A stretch of 64,000 bases of DNA from Globodera rostochiensis. Its lineage: Eukaryota; Nematoda; Chromadorea; Rhabditida; Heteroderidae. The stretch covers positions 1,323,985 to 1,387,984 of the forward strand of contig JAEVLN010000003.1 of assembly GCA_018350325.1 (NCBI GenBank). The letters are read 5' to 3'. Position 1 is the stretch's first letter; each line of letters begins with the position of its first letter. Shown here in pieces: positions 25,501 through 37,400 of this stretch. The notes beneath the pieces are model-generated. The model was given only the letters and a program-made list of their open reading frames with translations. It did no database searches and was not told the origin of the DNA. Position numbers and translations under genes: made by a program.

Positions 25501-25593
25501 AAACCGAAACTCGAGCAGTACAACAACCACGTATCTGTGGAAGAGGACGAGTGGAGTTACGAGTACGTGACTGACTCGGAGGCTGAGGATTGA
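22592..25593 (+). CDS. SH3BGR-family protein with a giant repetitive acidic/basic tail
   Basis: Five exons: 22592-22678, 22785-22976, 23099-23145, 23273-23327 and 23386-25593; about 862 residues. Residues 1-120 are the SH3BGR/SH3BGRL thioredoxin-like fold: a first strand LKVYITTVTGN, RKQVQRILMTLDAL, then PLPPQIFF, DYLGNYTDFDEAVESNRLEEFL. No CxxC redox motif is present, as in the family. The remaining ~740 residues, from one exon, are disordered and repetitive: eight copies of KKEEKKAVEA-like units, five of KRTQSPEKKKEETV, then about two dozen of PAATPAKA. An acidic motif, W(T/S)YE(E/Y)VT(D/E), recurs three times: between the first two arrays, between the second and third, and at the very C-terminus. 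Glu-rich tails are known in vertebrate SH3BGR, but this length is exceptional. Function is not known to me beyond a likely protein-binding scaffold. Confidence 0.9.
23695..23934 (+). repeat. 30-bp coding tandem repeat (KKEEKKAVEA)
   Basis: Eight units of 30 bases, six of them translating identically and the last two diverged (KKKEKKVVEA, KKEEKKAVGT). The near identity of the central copies at DNA level points to recent expansion by unequal exchange or slippage. Confidence 0.95.
24204..24401 (+). repeat. 42-bp coding tandem repeat (KRTQSPEKKKEETV)
   Basis: Five units of 42 bases, the last one shortened. Each unit has a TQSPEKK segment, a possible proline-directed or basic kinase site. The copies are identical at nucleotide level. 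Confidence 0.95.
24535..25180 (+). repeat. 24-bp coding tandem repeat (PAATPAKA)
   Basis: About two dozen units of 24 bases encode PAATPAKA, interrupted by PAATKAPTKA variants that split the array into two parts sharing the same order, which suggests a block duplication. Synonymous changes (ACA/ACG for Thr, GCA/GCG for Ala) and a single Ala to Val change mark individual copies. Composition resembles histone H1 tails. Confidence 0.95.
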
Positions 25594-26225
25594 TGAAAGG
25601 CGTCCGTACACAAATGATTTTGTGCCAAAAAATGCCAACTATCGGTGAAACGGGTCCAACTTCGTTCAGCAGAAGGTTGATGCTTTTGATGGGAAAGGTT
25701 GATGAACTCAACTGCTGGCAGAGACAGAGAGACCAATCACTTAACAAACTTTTTGCCCTAAGATTAAGAAATAATTCTTTTATAATAAATTGCTCAAAAT
25801 GTCAATAAATTTCTAAGTGTGAATAAATTTTTGTAAACGTTAAAATTCAGGCGATCAGAGCTCGGAATTTGGCCTAAAATAGCGAAATATGATTTAAATT
25901 CAGGGTTCCGATATCTGATGCTTTAGCAGCTTTTTGAAAGGCCGATGCTGTTTTTTTGTTGTTGTTGAAAATGCTGTTTTCGGGAGCTTTGTTGACTTTT
26001 ATAGATTTTTTTGGATAAAAATGTTACAATATTGAATATTTGGCATAATGTTGCTAAAAATTAAAAAATGTTTTTGTGAGATTTGGTATTGCTGCTTTTA
26101 AAAGTTTCTAGACCGGCTGAACTGACTTAAATATTGACCAAAAACTCTTCATTACCTCCGTTAAACGACTGTCTTTTATTTGATGAAGGTTTGTTTCTGC
26201 TAAAAACAAAAGGTGACTCAATCCG
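25594..26225. other. Intergenic between the SH3BGR-type gene and PUS10
   Basis: This 0.63 kb gap includes the 3' untranslated region (candidate AATAAA-like words near 25784-25825) and AT-rich DNA. No exon is seen. A possible acceptor lies at about 26212 just upstream of the PUS10 start. Confidence 0.5.
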
Positions 26226-28722
26226 ATGCCATTTTTATGCAAAATTTGTGAGGCTAACATTGGCACCAAAGTTTTGGCGCAACAAAAAGTTGCTGCTGAT
26301 TTCCCATGTCCAAGCACATCGGCATCTGTTGGTTGTGAGCCCAATTGGCGATGCTCTTTCTGTCTCGGACTGCTCGATGATGATGAACTGCTCGAAAAGG
26401 TTGGGTCTCATTTCACAGCTCCAAAACAGTGCCTGGAATGATTTCTTCTGTTCAGATCGCTGATGAGGCGGCCCATCAATTGCGTCAAGAAGGACATGAA
26501 GCTGTGAACTTTGTGTTGGCACTGAACGTGCCGATGAGTGTGCTGTTGCGCGAGGCGGTGGTTGAACGGCTGGTCGAACCGGTTCGGTTTTTTGATGTTA
26601 TGTTGTAAAAACAAGATTCTTCCCCAGGCTTGGTCCCCCATGTCCATGTCGCCAAAGGAGTTGTTGTCACGACAATTGATGGCCAAAATTTCCAAGGTTT
26701 TACCAATGTTTCGGGGGGTAAAATATCTCAGCACTGAATTTTTTAAGAATTAAAAGGAAACAATTCCTTCTTTTTGAACAAACAGGACCTAAAACAAGTC
26801 TTAAGCCTAGTTTTAAAAAAATTCTCAAATTTTACAGACAACCGGACTTCGTCCGTCGTTGAACTCGGACCTGATTCTGACGGTGACGCTGGAAAATGAT
26901 GAATTTGTTCAAGCCGATTTTGACTTTCTCGTCCTGAACTTTTCGCATGAATTTATGCGAGCGCCGGGTGAATAACAATTTATTCAGATTTTCAGGCAAA
27001 AAAACTTCGAGGTTTAGCAGCAATTAGAGCCACTCATTTCGAATTTATCCATTAAACTTTGGGCGATTGTATTTAAGTAGCGGAGGGCGGTGAAAATCAG
27101 AAATTTTTTACCAAAATTTTTTTCAAAAAACTTTTTTAGCTTCCAAGAAGCGCCGAATGCAATGCACTGATCATGCGGAAATGGCCTCTTCTCTGCTGAC
27201 CAAAATGAAGATCAAAGCGGCTCGCGACCAAATGGGCCGTGCCGTGGCAAAGTGTTGTTTTCTTTTAGTTTTTTTTTCTTTTTTAAAATTGACTTTATAT
27301 TTTTGAATTTTAAATTTTTCCTTTTTTAAAGCACTTTCAAACTTTTGCCCGCTCGGCGTCCCTGCGCGTGCGTTTCCGTGGTCTTTGAGCGTCAGCCGTT
27401 GTTCATCGGCGGTCGCTACTGCAAATACTCGCGCATGTTGCCGCAGTCGCCGTGGATTGGCGCCGTCACCGACGAGGAGGCGGCGCCGACGGACGTTGGC
27501 ATTGGCATTGTGCCGGCGCGGCTTCCGCCGCAAAATTCGGTGAGGAAATATTTGATTAATAAAATATATATTTATTTATATATATTAAAAAGGGATTATA
27601 ATGTAATTTTAAAAGGTCTCCGAGAAAATTGCGGGCCCTTTGGTGCGGCACTTTGGCGCCGACGCGAGTCGCTTTGTTGCCGCCGGGCGTGAGGACATTG
27701 ACGTGCGAATGCTGGGCACCGGACGACCGTTTGCAGTGCAGGTCGGTCGAAACAATAAAAAGTCTCCGCGCCCTAAATTTACATTGTTTTCTTTCAGTTG
27801 CTGAACGTGCGCAAGGCGGCCTGTCTTCGTACACACGCCTCCGCTGCCGCAACATTGGCCGCTTTGTGTGCGCAAATCAACGCGGGTGAGCGCGCGCGAG
27901 ACATCAGCGTGCACGCGTTAGCGCACGTCACCGCCAAGCAGGCGCAGCAGCTGAATGTTGGCCAAGAAGGTAGAGGGAAATGCCATTTTATTTTGTTGAT
28001 TTCAATGTCTCCCATTTCCTTTTCAGAGAAGCGGAAGACGTACTCCGCGCTGTGCTGCACACGCACGCCGCTTGCAGATGACGCGCCGCTTCGTCGGCTG
28101 CAAGCGCACGCGTTCCCACTGCAAGTGGCGCAGCGTACGGTGGTGGGATTTCTTTATTGAATAATAAATCCTCCTATTTTGAGCATCTGTGACAAAACCT
28201 TAATTTGCAGGTGCGCGTGCTGAAGCGACGTCCGCTGCTCGACCGCATGCGTTGCGTTTATGCGATGCACGCGTTCGCGCTGGACGCGCACCATTTTGTG
28301 TTGCGGCTGCAGACGCAGGCGGGCACTTAGTGCGTAAACATTAAAAATAAGGCAGAATTCGCAATAAAACAAATTAATAAAATTTATATTTCTTTTAATA
28401 GTTTTGTTCAAACTTTGGTTTCTGTGACGAAATAAACGAATTTGCTTTTTTATACATAAAGTAATTTTATTTAAATTAAATTTTTTTGATGGCATTTCCA
28501 TTTCCGATATGTTTTAGCGTCAAGGAGTTTGTGCACAGCGATTTCGGGCGCACGCGCCCTTCCGTTGCAGAACTGATGGGCGTACAGCTTGGCCAAGTGG
28601 ACATTGTGCAGTTGGACGTGCTCAACGTCGATTTGAATTGGCCCCCGGGGGAGGGAGAAAAGGGCGAACAGAAAACCGGAACCGACGGCAAAGAAAAGCA
28701 ACCGACAAAAATTTCAAATTAA
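26226..28722 (+). CDS. PUS10: tRNA pseudouridine synthase PUS10
   Basis: Eleven exons: 26226-26399, 26456-26581, 26628-26696, 26838-26967, 27140-27251, 27332-27539, 27616-27741, 27798-27969, 28027-28139, 28211-28329 and 28518-28722; 517 residues, close to the human length. The N-terminal half has the paired zinc-binding motifs (CKIC at 5-8 and CSFC) and a THUMP-like region. The C-terminal half is the synthase: FIGGRYCKYSRMLPQSPW, the catalytic loop GREDIDVRMLGTGRPF with the active-site aspartate, KRKTYSAL, and TQAGTYVKEFVHSDFGRTRPS near the end. PUS10 isomerises uridine to pseudouridine at tRNA positions 54/55; in animals it has also been linked to microRNA processing. The ending is extended by a Gly/Lys/Glu-rich stretch after NWPPG. 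The exon phases close perfectly. Confidence 0.97.
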
Positions 28723-31152
28723 ATTTTTGTGATTGGACATTTTTTTTTGTTGGAAAAAGTTGGGACAATTTTATGGTCAGTGCTTCCGTTCGGTAAAGTC
28801 ACCAATTCGTTCCCCACCCAACTTCAGTACTCAAACGGCGGCGTCAGATCAACTCCCGGGGTCCGGGCCTGCACCGATTTGTCTCCCTGAGAGCTGTTGA
28901 ATGACCCATTTTGGGGGAGTAGCTTCGTTTAAGAATAGCCCTTAAAAGTCTGGAATTCTGAATGTTTTGGAGCAGTACGGCTAAAAATGTACGACTGTCC
29001 GTTCCGGTGCTCGGAGCCCCGAAGCCTCCCAAGATCAGAGCCGAATACAATTTACATTTATTCGTTTTTGCCTTTTTATGCTTAAGTGTTCCTGTGTATT
29101 ATTATTTTTTTGATTTTTTGCCCGAGGAGGGCTTGAATAGGTGCCAATTTGCCCAACGTATTTTGCCTATCGATTATTAACGCTTTTTCTCGGGTCATTT
29201 AACCCTCGCGGCGATTCTCAAAAGGTTGGGAGTTTCGGTTACGGCGAAATTGGACACCATTTTTAGAAATAAAAATCCCTAAAATAAATTTTAATTTGAT
29301 GCATTTTTTGGAATTTATAAAGTAAATTGCTTTTACTTTTCAAATTGTTCCATTCCAAATATTTAATTGAAGTTATCGTGACGCCATCCATCATTGGCGC
29401 TATATTGCTAAAATCGCGGGATATTGCCAGATTTGCACAAACCAAAAAGGGGGGGGCGGGGGTTGTCGTGTCGTATTTCATTTTGCCGATTGTTCTTTAT
29501 CCCTTTGGCATTATGTACATAATTAATTCCACGCCCCCTTTGGCATTTTCACACGCGCCGCCGCCATTTTCAATTTACAAATTCCTTTCCGTCGATGAAC
29601 ATCAAACATTCGGCCGGAACAAAAAGTATGGGCGCCTTTATTTGGGAAGGTTGTCCCTTAAAAAGTTTGATTTTTTTTTAAATTTGGAAACTTTTGTAAA
29701 AACGTAAAAATATTCATTCAATTTCCTTTTTTGAATTGGCCTAAATGTATTCAATTTTGGACTTTTTGGCAAAGAGTTGGCCTTTCCATTTTTCCATTCA
29801 TTTCAAATTCAAACAAAACAATGGCGTGCCATTGCCTTAAAACGAAAATAAAAACACATTTAAATTTGAGGGTCACGAAAGCCCAACAAAATGTGTGCGT
29901 GTTGGCAGCACAAAAATTTGTTCTGCTGACGAATTTCGGCAAAATGCCACCAAAGACAAAAAGGGGGAGGACTTTTGTGGATTATACCGAATTTTTTCTA
30001 AAAATAGTTTTATAGAACATTTTAAATGGATTATTTATTATGAAAATGAAATTTTCAATTATATTTTTAAGCCAGCCGCCACCTTTCAATGTTTTTAAAG
30101 TTTTTGTTACGGAATTTGTCTCAAATGAGACATACCCACAGACCCGCCAAATTTGAATTGCAAAGTGAACACGGCGGCACATTAGCCATTTTTTCCCCAA
30201 GAAGACAATTTCCCCTCTCCCACATCATTTCTTTGCCCGGGGGCCTTTGTGCCAATGACAATTATTTGGCCAATTAATTTGTGGCCCAAAGCGGCGGTGG
30301 CGGCGCACGGCCCTCCGCGGCCGGCTCCATAGCCTAGCAAATGCCATCTTTACATTATGCGCACATGGGAGGGGGGGAGGGGATGTGCCACGGCACTCCC
30401 AAAATGGCCACGGAATTGCCGGATGGCCTAACATTCGTCATCGCGGCGACGGTTTATTTTGGTGCGAGTGCACGTCCTGCGCACGTCGTTAACTACATTA
30501 TGCCGGGAACGCGGAAGTGCCGTGCCGAAGTTGGACTGAAAACACGGCACGCTTCTCCCGAACCAGAATTTTGTGCTCGAGACTTCGATTCAAAAACTTC
30601 ACTTTTCCTATAAAAGCCGAATGTTTTTTAAAATGAATTTAGGGGCTTTTTTTAAAACGTATAGATATAAGTTCATCCTAATGATGAGAATGATGTTCTC
30701 GAAAGAGTGTATTTGCTGGATTTGGGATGAGTCTCTTCTTCGGCTTAATCTTTTCCGATTTAATCACATTTCGCCGAAGGCGGGGCGGCGGGGGGGGGGG
30801 GGAAGTTTCAATCAAAAACCCCCGGGGGTATGGACCCCAAAAAAATGGCCTCAGAAGAAAATGTGTGGGAGGAGGGCCAAGGAATGCGCCTTTTTGGCAC
30901 ACAAAACGGCACTTTTTTCTCACGAGGGCGACCACCACTTTAAACGGGCGAATAGAAAAACCTCCAAAATTTTTTGGCCGATTAGCCTTTACGGCCGACT
31001 CTTTCAATTTTTTAACAAATTTTTCGTTCTTTGGTCCGTGTTTTTAGACAATTTTTAATTCTCGAAAAACTGTCTCATATTGAAAAGTGTCTCTGAATTG
31101 TTAATTACTTTTAGAACCTTTTTAAATTTTGGCAAAATTTGCATTCTAAGCG
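28723..31152. other. Intergenic, 2.4 kb
   Basis: No exon chain is recognised on either strand. Open frames are short or of low complexity. G runs occur at 29450-29462 and 30790-30802. The end has a 3' splice site (CATTCTAAG) at 31150, two bases before the GPCR start. Confidence 0.5.
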
Positions 31153-33984
31153 ATGAACAAATCGACAACAATTCCCCCGCCGGTGTTTTTATTGCCTTCG
31201 TTTGATGACATTACGCCAACAATGCAAATTGAAATTGCCGGAGGTTACAGTGGGGACGAGGAGTTGGACAGGTGCCAATTTTTTTTCAAAAATAAATTCG
31301 AATTTTAATGGAAACAAATTTGTTCCGAATATATTTTTGATTGATTATTTTAAGCCTTATTTTTGCGTCAATTTGAAATGCATAAAATTGTGCTTTAGGC
31401 TAAACGACGACGAATACGTGGACTTTGTGGCCGATTTTCTGAGGCCGACGCCAATCGAATGGATTTTCGTCGCAATTTTTGCCGTTCTAATGGCCGTCGG
31501 AGTCTGCGGGAATTGTTAGGCTTAAAAAAACTAAAAAGAATTTAATTTATTTTTAAAATTAAGGTCTGGTGGTTTATGTCGTCTCCCGAAACCGGCACAT
31601 GGTGAGAAAAGTTCAAAATTGGCATTAAAATTATTGTTTGGGAATCACTGAATGTTTAGAAGTTAATAAAATCTGGGAAATACTTTCAAAATCAAATTTA
31701 AATATTATTCTTTCTCAGATTTGAATTTATTTTTTATTTAAAAATGGGACGATTAATTTGTATCAAAAGGTCTATCATTTACTAAATCAAATTTTAATTT
31801 GCCTAATTAGCATCAAAATTTGCTGGGAAAATTCAATTTACGCAATGCGCGCGTCGCCTTTTGGCGTTTTGTCTTTGCGTGCCAATTTAAATGGTTCTTC
31901 CGGCGGTCTAAATTTGGCCAATAATCGGAAATTGTAATGTGCAAAAAATGGGAAATAATGGCGAAAAAGGGGGGGGGAAATATTGGGTAAAAGTTTATTA
32001 TTATTTATTAAGCCTAATTAAAGGTAAAAGTGATTAAGAAAAACAAATAAAAAAAGAATATTTGGCTGCAAAACATTGACGCTTTAATGAAAAATGGATA
32101 AAAATTTGAAATCAAAGCAAAAGTAACTAATTAAGGGGAAAATATTTAAATTTACCTTTAAATATGCAAAACTTATAAATATAATTTTAAACTTTCAGTG
32201 GACTTCGATGAACCTTTTCCTCACCAATTTGGCTTTGTCCGACCTTCTCGTGCTGGTCAAATTCAATTAATTCATAAATTGGTGGAAATTAAAAGGGAAT
32301 TTATTTTTTGTTTAGGTTTTTTGCCTTCCCCCGACCGTACTCAACGATATTACGGTAGTGAAAAGTTGCGGCGGCATTTTCAAATGTTTAATTTAAAGAA
32401 AACATTTTGGCTGTCTTCCGAATTTTGCAAGGCCATGCTGTTCATTCAGGTGAAAACATTTTTAATTACAATAATGATAGTTTAATTAAGCCTAAAAATG
32501 TTGTGGGACATTTCAGAACACTTCCGTGTACGTCTCCGTGCTGACGCTTGTGGCAATTTCGGCAGAACGCTGGAAGGCCATCTCCAAACCGTTGTCGCGC
32601 GCGTTGCCCTTCCGACGCACGTGTCAGGTGAGACAATTGGCCGAATGGACATTTGGCCAAAAACTCGGACAAATGGCCATTGTCTTGAGTTTTTAGATGA
32701 TTTTGTTGATTTGGGCTGTCGCCGGCCTTCTCTCATTGCCAGAACCGTTCACATTGCGAATCTATCCGGCAGAATACGCGCGCAATTTGACAACGACGGT
32801 AAACGCCGCCGCCGCTAAATTTATCCGAAATTTTAATTGTTGAAAAAAAAAGATTATTTTTTGAAAATTTGAAACCTTCAAAATGGGTAAATAAATATTT
32901 ATTATTTATTTTTGAATTTCAGTGGGGCACCCGCTGCAAGGAAAGTTGGTCGCCGGAATTCCAGCAGAAATATCAGCTGATCCAAACGGTGGCACTTTTC
33001 CTGGCACCGTTGACAGTCATTTCGGCACTTTGCGTCCACATGGGCGTTGTGTTGCGCAAGAAGGCACTTCAGGTGGTGGTTGGAAAAAAAAGAATTGGGG
33101 AAAAGTCGTTTGGATGCTCCAAAATTTTAAGAAATCAAAATATTCAACCGTTGGCATTTTGTTATGCCAATCATTCAAATTTTGATCAGATTGGCTCGCG
33201 TCACCTGCGCGACCGGCAACGCGCCATGCGCATGCTGGTGATGGTGGTGTTCGTGTTTGCCATCTCCTACATGCCAGTGCATTTGCACAACATTGCAACG
33301 TCCGTACTTTCTGATCCGCCCGAATGCATTCAAATGCTTGTAGAAGTTAGATCAGATTGTGCCCGATCCGATCATTTATAAACTGATTATTATTATAGTT
33401 GCCTAAGTAAAATTTATCAATCAAAATGCCAAAAAAGGTCTCCCAAACTTTGGCCAATTTATATAATTATAATCATTTTTAGGGCTTTTCAACAACCGGA
33501 CCAATGGGCGGACGACGGGTCCCAGCCGTCCCTGGTGATGATCGCCCTGCGCAAATTTGTGCCACGACTGATGAGTTACTCGTCGTCGGTGATCAATCCG
33601 ATCACTTACAATTTTATGAGCGGTGACTTTTTAAATTGTTAAAAATTATAATTATCTCAAAAGTTAGAAAAATAATAAAATTTTTGCATTTTTTGTTTGT
33701 TTGTTAAAATTTAGTTAATTTTTCTTTCTTTTTTTTCAGAAAAATTTCGCAAGGAATTCCGGCGCGCCTGTCGTCTAGACGACGCGGGCGGCGCGTACTC
33801 CAAAAAATCGCTGGAGAATTGGTCGACGATGGGCGGCACCGCGCAACGCTCGCCCGCGAGTTATTTTCGGCAGGCGCCGACAGCGCCTGCGGCGGTAGCA
33901 CCGGCATGGCGCCAACGGCAACCGCTGCAACACGCGCTGATGCGCAAATGCACGTCGCTGTCCATCCATTCGGCCTTTTTATGA
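31153..33984 (+). CDS. Class A GPCR, neuropeptide receptor type
   Basis: Twelve exons: 31153-31271, 31399-31514, 31564-31601, 32199-32255, 32316-32354, 32399-32449, 32517-32627, 32697-32798, 32923-33072, 33190-33299, 33483-33622 and 33740-33984; 425 residues. Seven membrane segments are visible. Signature residues are the TM1 GN, TM2 LALSDLLVL..CLPPT, the conserved Cys133 at the top of TM3 and Cys216 in loop 2, ERW (157-159) in place of DRY, and NPITY (336-340) in TM7. The TM2-TM3 pattern (CLPPTVLNDIT..FWLSSEFCK) and ERW resemble orexin, allatotropin and related neuropeptide receptors, so a peptide ligand is likely. The N-terminus has one NKS site for N-glycosylation and no signal peptide. 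The tail is basic and then Ala/Pro-rich. Subfamily and ligand are inferred only. Confidence 0.95.
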
Positions 33985-34403
33985 AGGACAAAATGCCAAA
34001 ACGAACTTTAAATTAATCGGCAAATGTAAAATGAATGTTTTATTTTTCGATATAAAAAAATGTTCTATTAATAATAATGTTTTTTAACATTTTTATAAAA
34101 ATTCCCTCCAAAAATGCGGAGTTAGCCCCGGCCTTCGGGGCCGGCATGTCGGGGAGGGGGGAGGGCTGAACCCAAATTATTAAAGCTTTTAAATGATTAA
34201 TTTTATTGCATATTGACAAATTGGACGCAAAACTCAAAACTTTATTAATTGATGATTTATTTATACTATTTAAATCACAACATTTATTTATATACACGCA
34301 AAGCTTACATCAAAAACTATTCATTTGTCAGTGCACAAGAAAATGAAAAAAAAAATCGCTTCGCCACAATTATCGTAATTAGGCGGGCGTTGAGTGACAC
34401 CAT
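33985..34403. other. Convergent intergenic region with a GC-rich hairpin
   Basis: The GPCR (+) and the nuclear receptor (-) end facing each other here, 419 bases apart. The DNA is AT-rich except for an inverted repeat GCCCCG (34125-34130) and CGGGGC (34136-34141) with a 5-base loop. It could fold at the RNA level; a role in 3' end formation is speculation. Confidence 0.55.
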
Positions 34404-37400
34404 TCAAATTTCGCGCCCGTTTCTCTTGTCATGGTCGCGCACGCACAGATTCAAAGGCTGTTCATCAGCGCCGTCAGCATTCGTCGCGTCGACTAACCGC
34501 CGCTGCTGTTGCGGCACCACGACGTGCAGAATGGGCGGCCGCGCGAGCAGTTCGCGCAACGACGACGCCTGCGAGTACGACGTCGACGTCGACGACACAT
34601 CCGCCGTAGGGGATACTGTAACTGCATTTGCATTCCCGCCGCTGCACGACGACGCCGTCGCAACCGCCACGCCAACAACAGCGGCGGCGTTTGCTGGAGG
34701 GCGCTGCAGCTCGCGGCGCAAGTTGGGCAAATCTGTGGGGGGTTTTTGGGCTGAAATAAATTCCAAAATTGAAAATGACCGATTCTTTCGGGTTGGCACA
34801 CTGTATTTATACGGTATAAATGACATTAATTACCATCCATAAGCTGCTTTTGTGCCGGTTGTTGTTGTGCCGTTGTTGTCGTACCGTATACAATGTTCGA
34901 CGATACCGTACTCCCACCAGCATCGCCAACAGTTGCTACCGTATGTTCCTCTTTTTGTGCGTCCTCTCTGCCGGCGGCGTTGACGAGTATTTTTCGCCGT
35001 TTTGGCATTCCACCGCAGGCGTTAGCACTATCATCGCGCGTCTTTGGCGATGTGTTGCCGCCATCGGCAATTGCAAGTCCTTACAAATTTGGTAATTTTA
35101 AATTATAAATTAAAAGAAATTTATTTAAAAAAAATCAAATTTTACCACTATTGCGCGCTGTGAACAGTTCGCCAGGAACATTGCAACAGTTAATGGATGC
35201 CAAACATTGGCGATGTGCCAAGCGCAGTTGGCGCAACGCTTCCAGCATGGCGGCCAAATGTTGACGCTCCATGGAGTCTCGACGAAGCAGTGAGGGGCCA
35301 AACGGGAGCAAATCCGTGGCCAGCGTGGCGTTGAGGGCCTGCAAAACTTTTGTAAAATTTGATGCAAAACAAACATTAAATGTGAAATATAGTTTTTCAA
35401 CCCGCAATTTAGACACCGATTCAAGAATATAAAAATTTTTAATGAAAAACCAAAACATTTGATCATTTAAAACTGACCAAAAAACCCTTATCAGAATTGC
35501 AATGATCCAAAAATGGTCCGATCATTGACTCGAAAATGCTGTGCCCACCTGCCAAAGTCGTTCGTGGATGCGGCGTGCAATGGCTAATTGCAGTTGCAGG
35601 TGTCCGTTGTGGTCGTCGCCCCCTGCGGGCACAGAGGCGCTCAGCGCGCCCGCGGCATGCTCTCCCGCGCCCTCGGAGCGGCACAGGCACAGCGCGGCGA
35701 TAAGTGACCTCAAAAAATATTTTTTGTTTGAACAAAGTTCATCAGGGCAAATCAAAAGATACAGTAACCAAATCAAAAAGGTACGGTAGGCGCCAACAAA
35801 ACTCACAGTTGGCGATCGGTAGGGCACAGCTCAACGGGCGGTTGGGCTTCACTGAAAATAAAAAATAAAAAAGAGAAAAGAAATAAATAAGCCCAAAAAA
35901 AACTAAATGTTTTTTGTACCGTATCCCACCCAATGGGGCTGATCGCCTACCGTATTCGATGCACAAATTCGACGATTCGTTCGACAAATTGTCCATTTTG
36001 GGACGGCACCATCAGACATTTGGGCACCGTTGCCAGCCCCACCAGCAAACTGTTCGACACTTTGTCGTCCGACAAATTGGAACCAAAGCGCCGGAGGGTG
36101 CAAAGTCGGAGGAGAAGCACCGGGAAATGGGCATCCTGGAGGGGTTAAAAATAGGTAAATGTTTGTTGACTCCATTATTATTTTTAGCGATAAAAAGGCA
36201 GTCAGTGTCCTAACGAAATTTATGAAAATTCCACAGTTTTTTTTACCCATTTTTTGAACGCATAAAATTACGCGGATCAATCGCACGCGCTCCTCGCGCC
36301 GGAGCAGGCGAAAGCCGCGGATGCGCGAGGCAAACCGGCACACCCAATGGGCCAATTGCAGGTAACGGCGCGCGTCCAACGGCCCCCCGGGGGAGGCGGC
36401 CTCGGCTGACTCAGAATTTTCAAAAAAGTGCAGCTTCCCCCGCATTTCGGTGCCCAGCTGTTCACAAAAAAACAAACGATTTTAATTGATTTGAAAAAAT
36501 GAGCAAATTGTTCACCTCGGCAAAGGCGCGCTCCAATTGGTCGACCATCGCTTTCTGAAAATTTGAAAATTATCCCCTCAAAATATTAATAAAAGTTCTT
36601 TTCATCATTGCCTTTTATTATTGAAGCATGCTTTAAAATTTAACAAATTTACTTTATACTTAATAAACCCAATGTTTTTCAATAAATTCTCCAATTCCAA
36701 TTTTTGCCCCCCCCCCGCCTCACTTCGTCTTCCAACTCGGCACCGAGCTGTTCCATTGCGGAACGTGCCGAATCGCGACGCATTTCTTCCCGCAACTTTT
36801 CCTTCTCCCGCTTCGGCACTCGCCCATACCGAACACCTGGCAAATTAATGAATTTCAGCAGCCCTAGAAATTTGGGTTTTTTAAATTATTAATTTCCAAA
36901 TTTTTGACCGATTTCGTCTATTTTTTAAAAATTTCCCTCAATTTTTCATTTCGCCCCTAAAAAGTGTTCGCATCCCCCCAATTATCTTTTTTCCCGCGAT
37001 CCGATCTTTCATCCCCCACCATTTCCTCCCTCAAATGGCCTCGAATTTGAGAGGCGAATTGAGGACGAGGACAGAAAGGGGGCAAACAGCACAAGAAATG
37101 TGCACACAAACGACGAGGGGGTCAGACTGGCAGAAAGAGTGCTCAGGTACTGCTCGGGAATGAGGACATAACGAGAACAGAGAACAGAGCAAACAGCACT
37201 CTGAACCAGCAGACAGTGCAACAACAGCGAAAGAGAGCGTGGCGAGAGAGGTTAGACTGCGGTGAGACAGTGCAGGCGGCGGGGGGGGGGCAACGACCTT
37301 GGCCGACCCCGCAAAAACCTATCGAACGAATTCAATTCGATTCTTTGGAATATTTGGGGGGGGGGGGGAGGAGGCAGCCTTTTTTGATGGGCGCCGGGTG

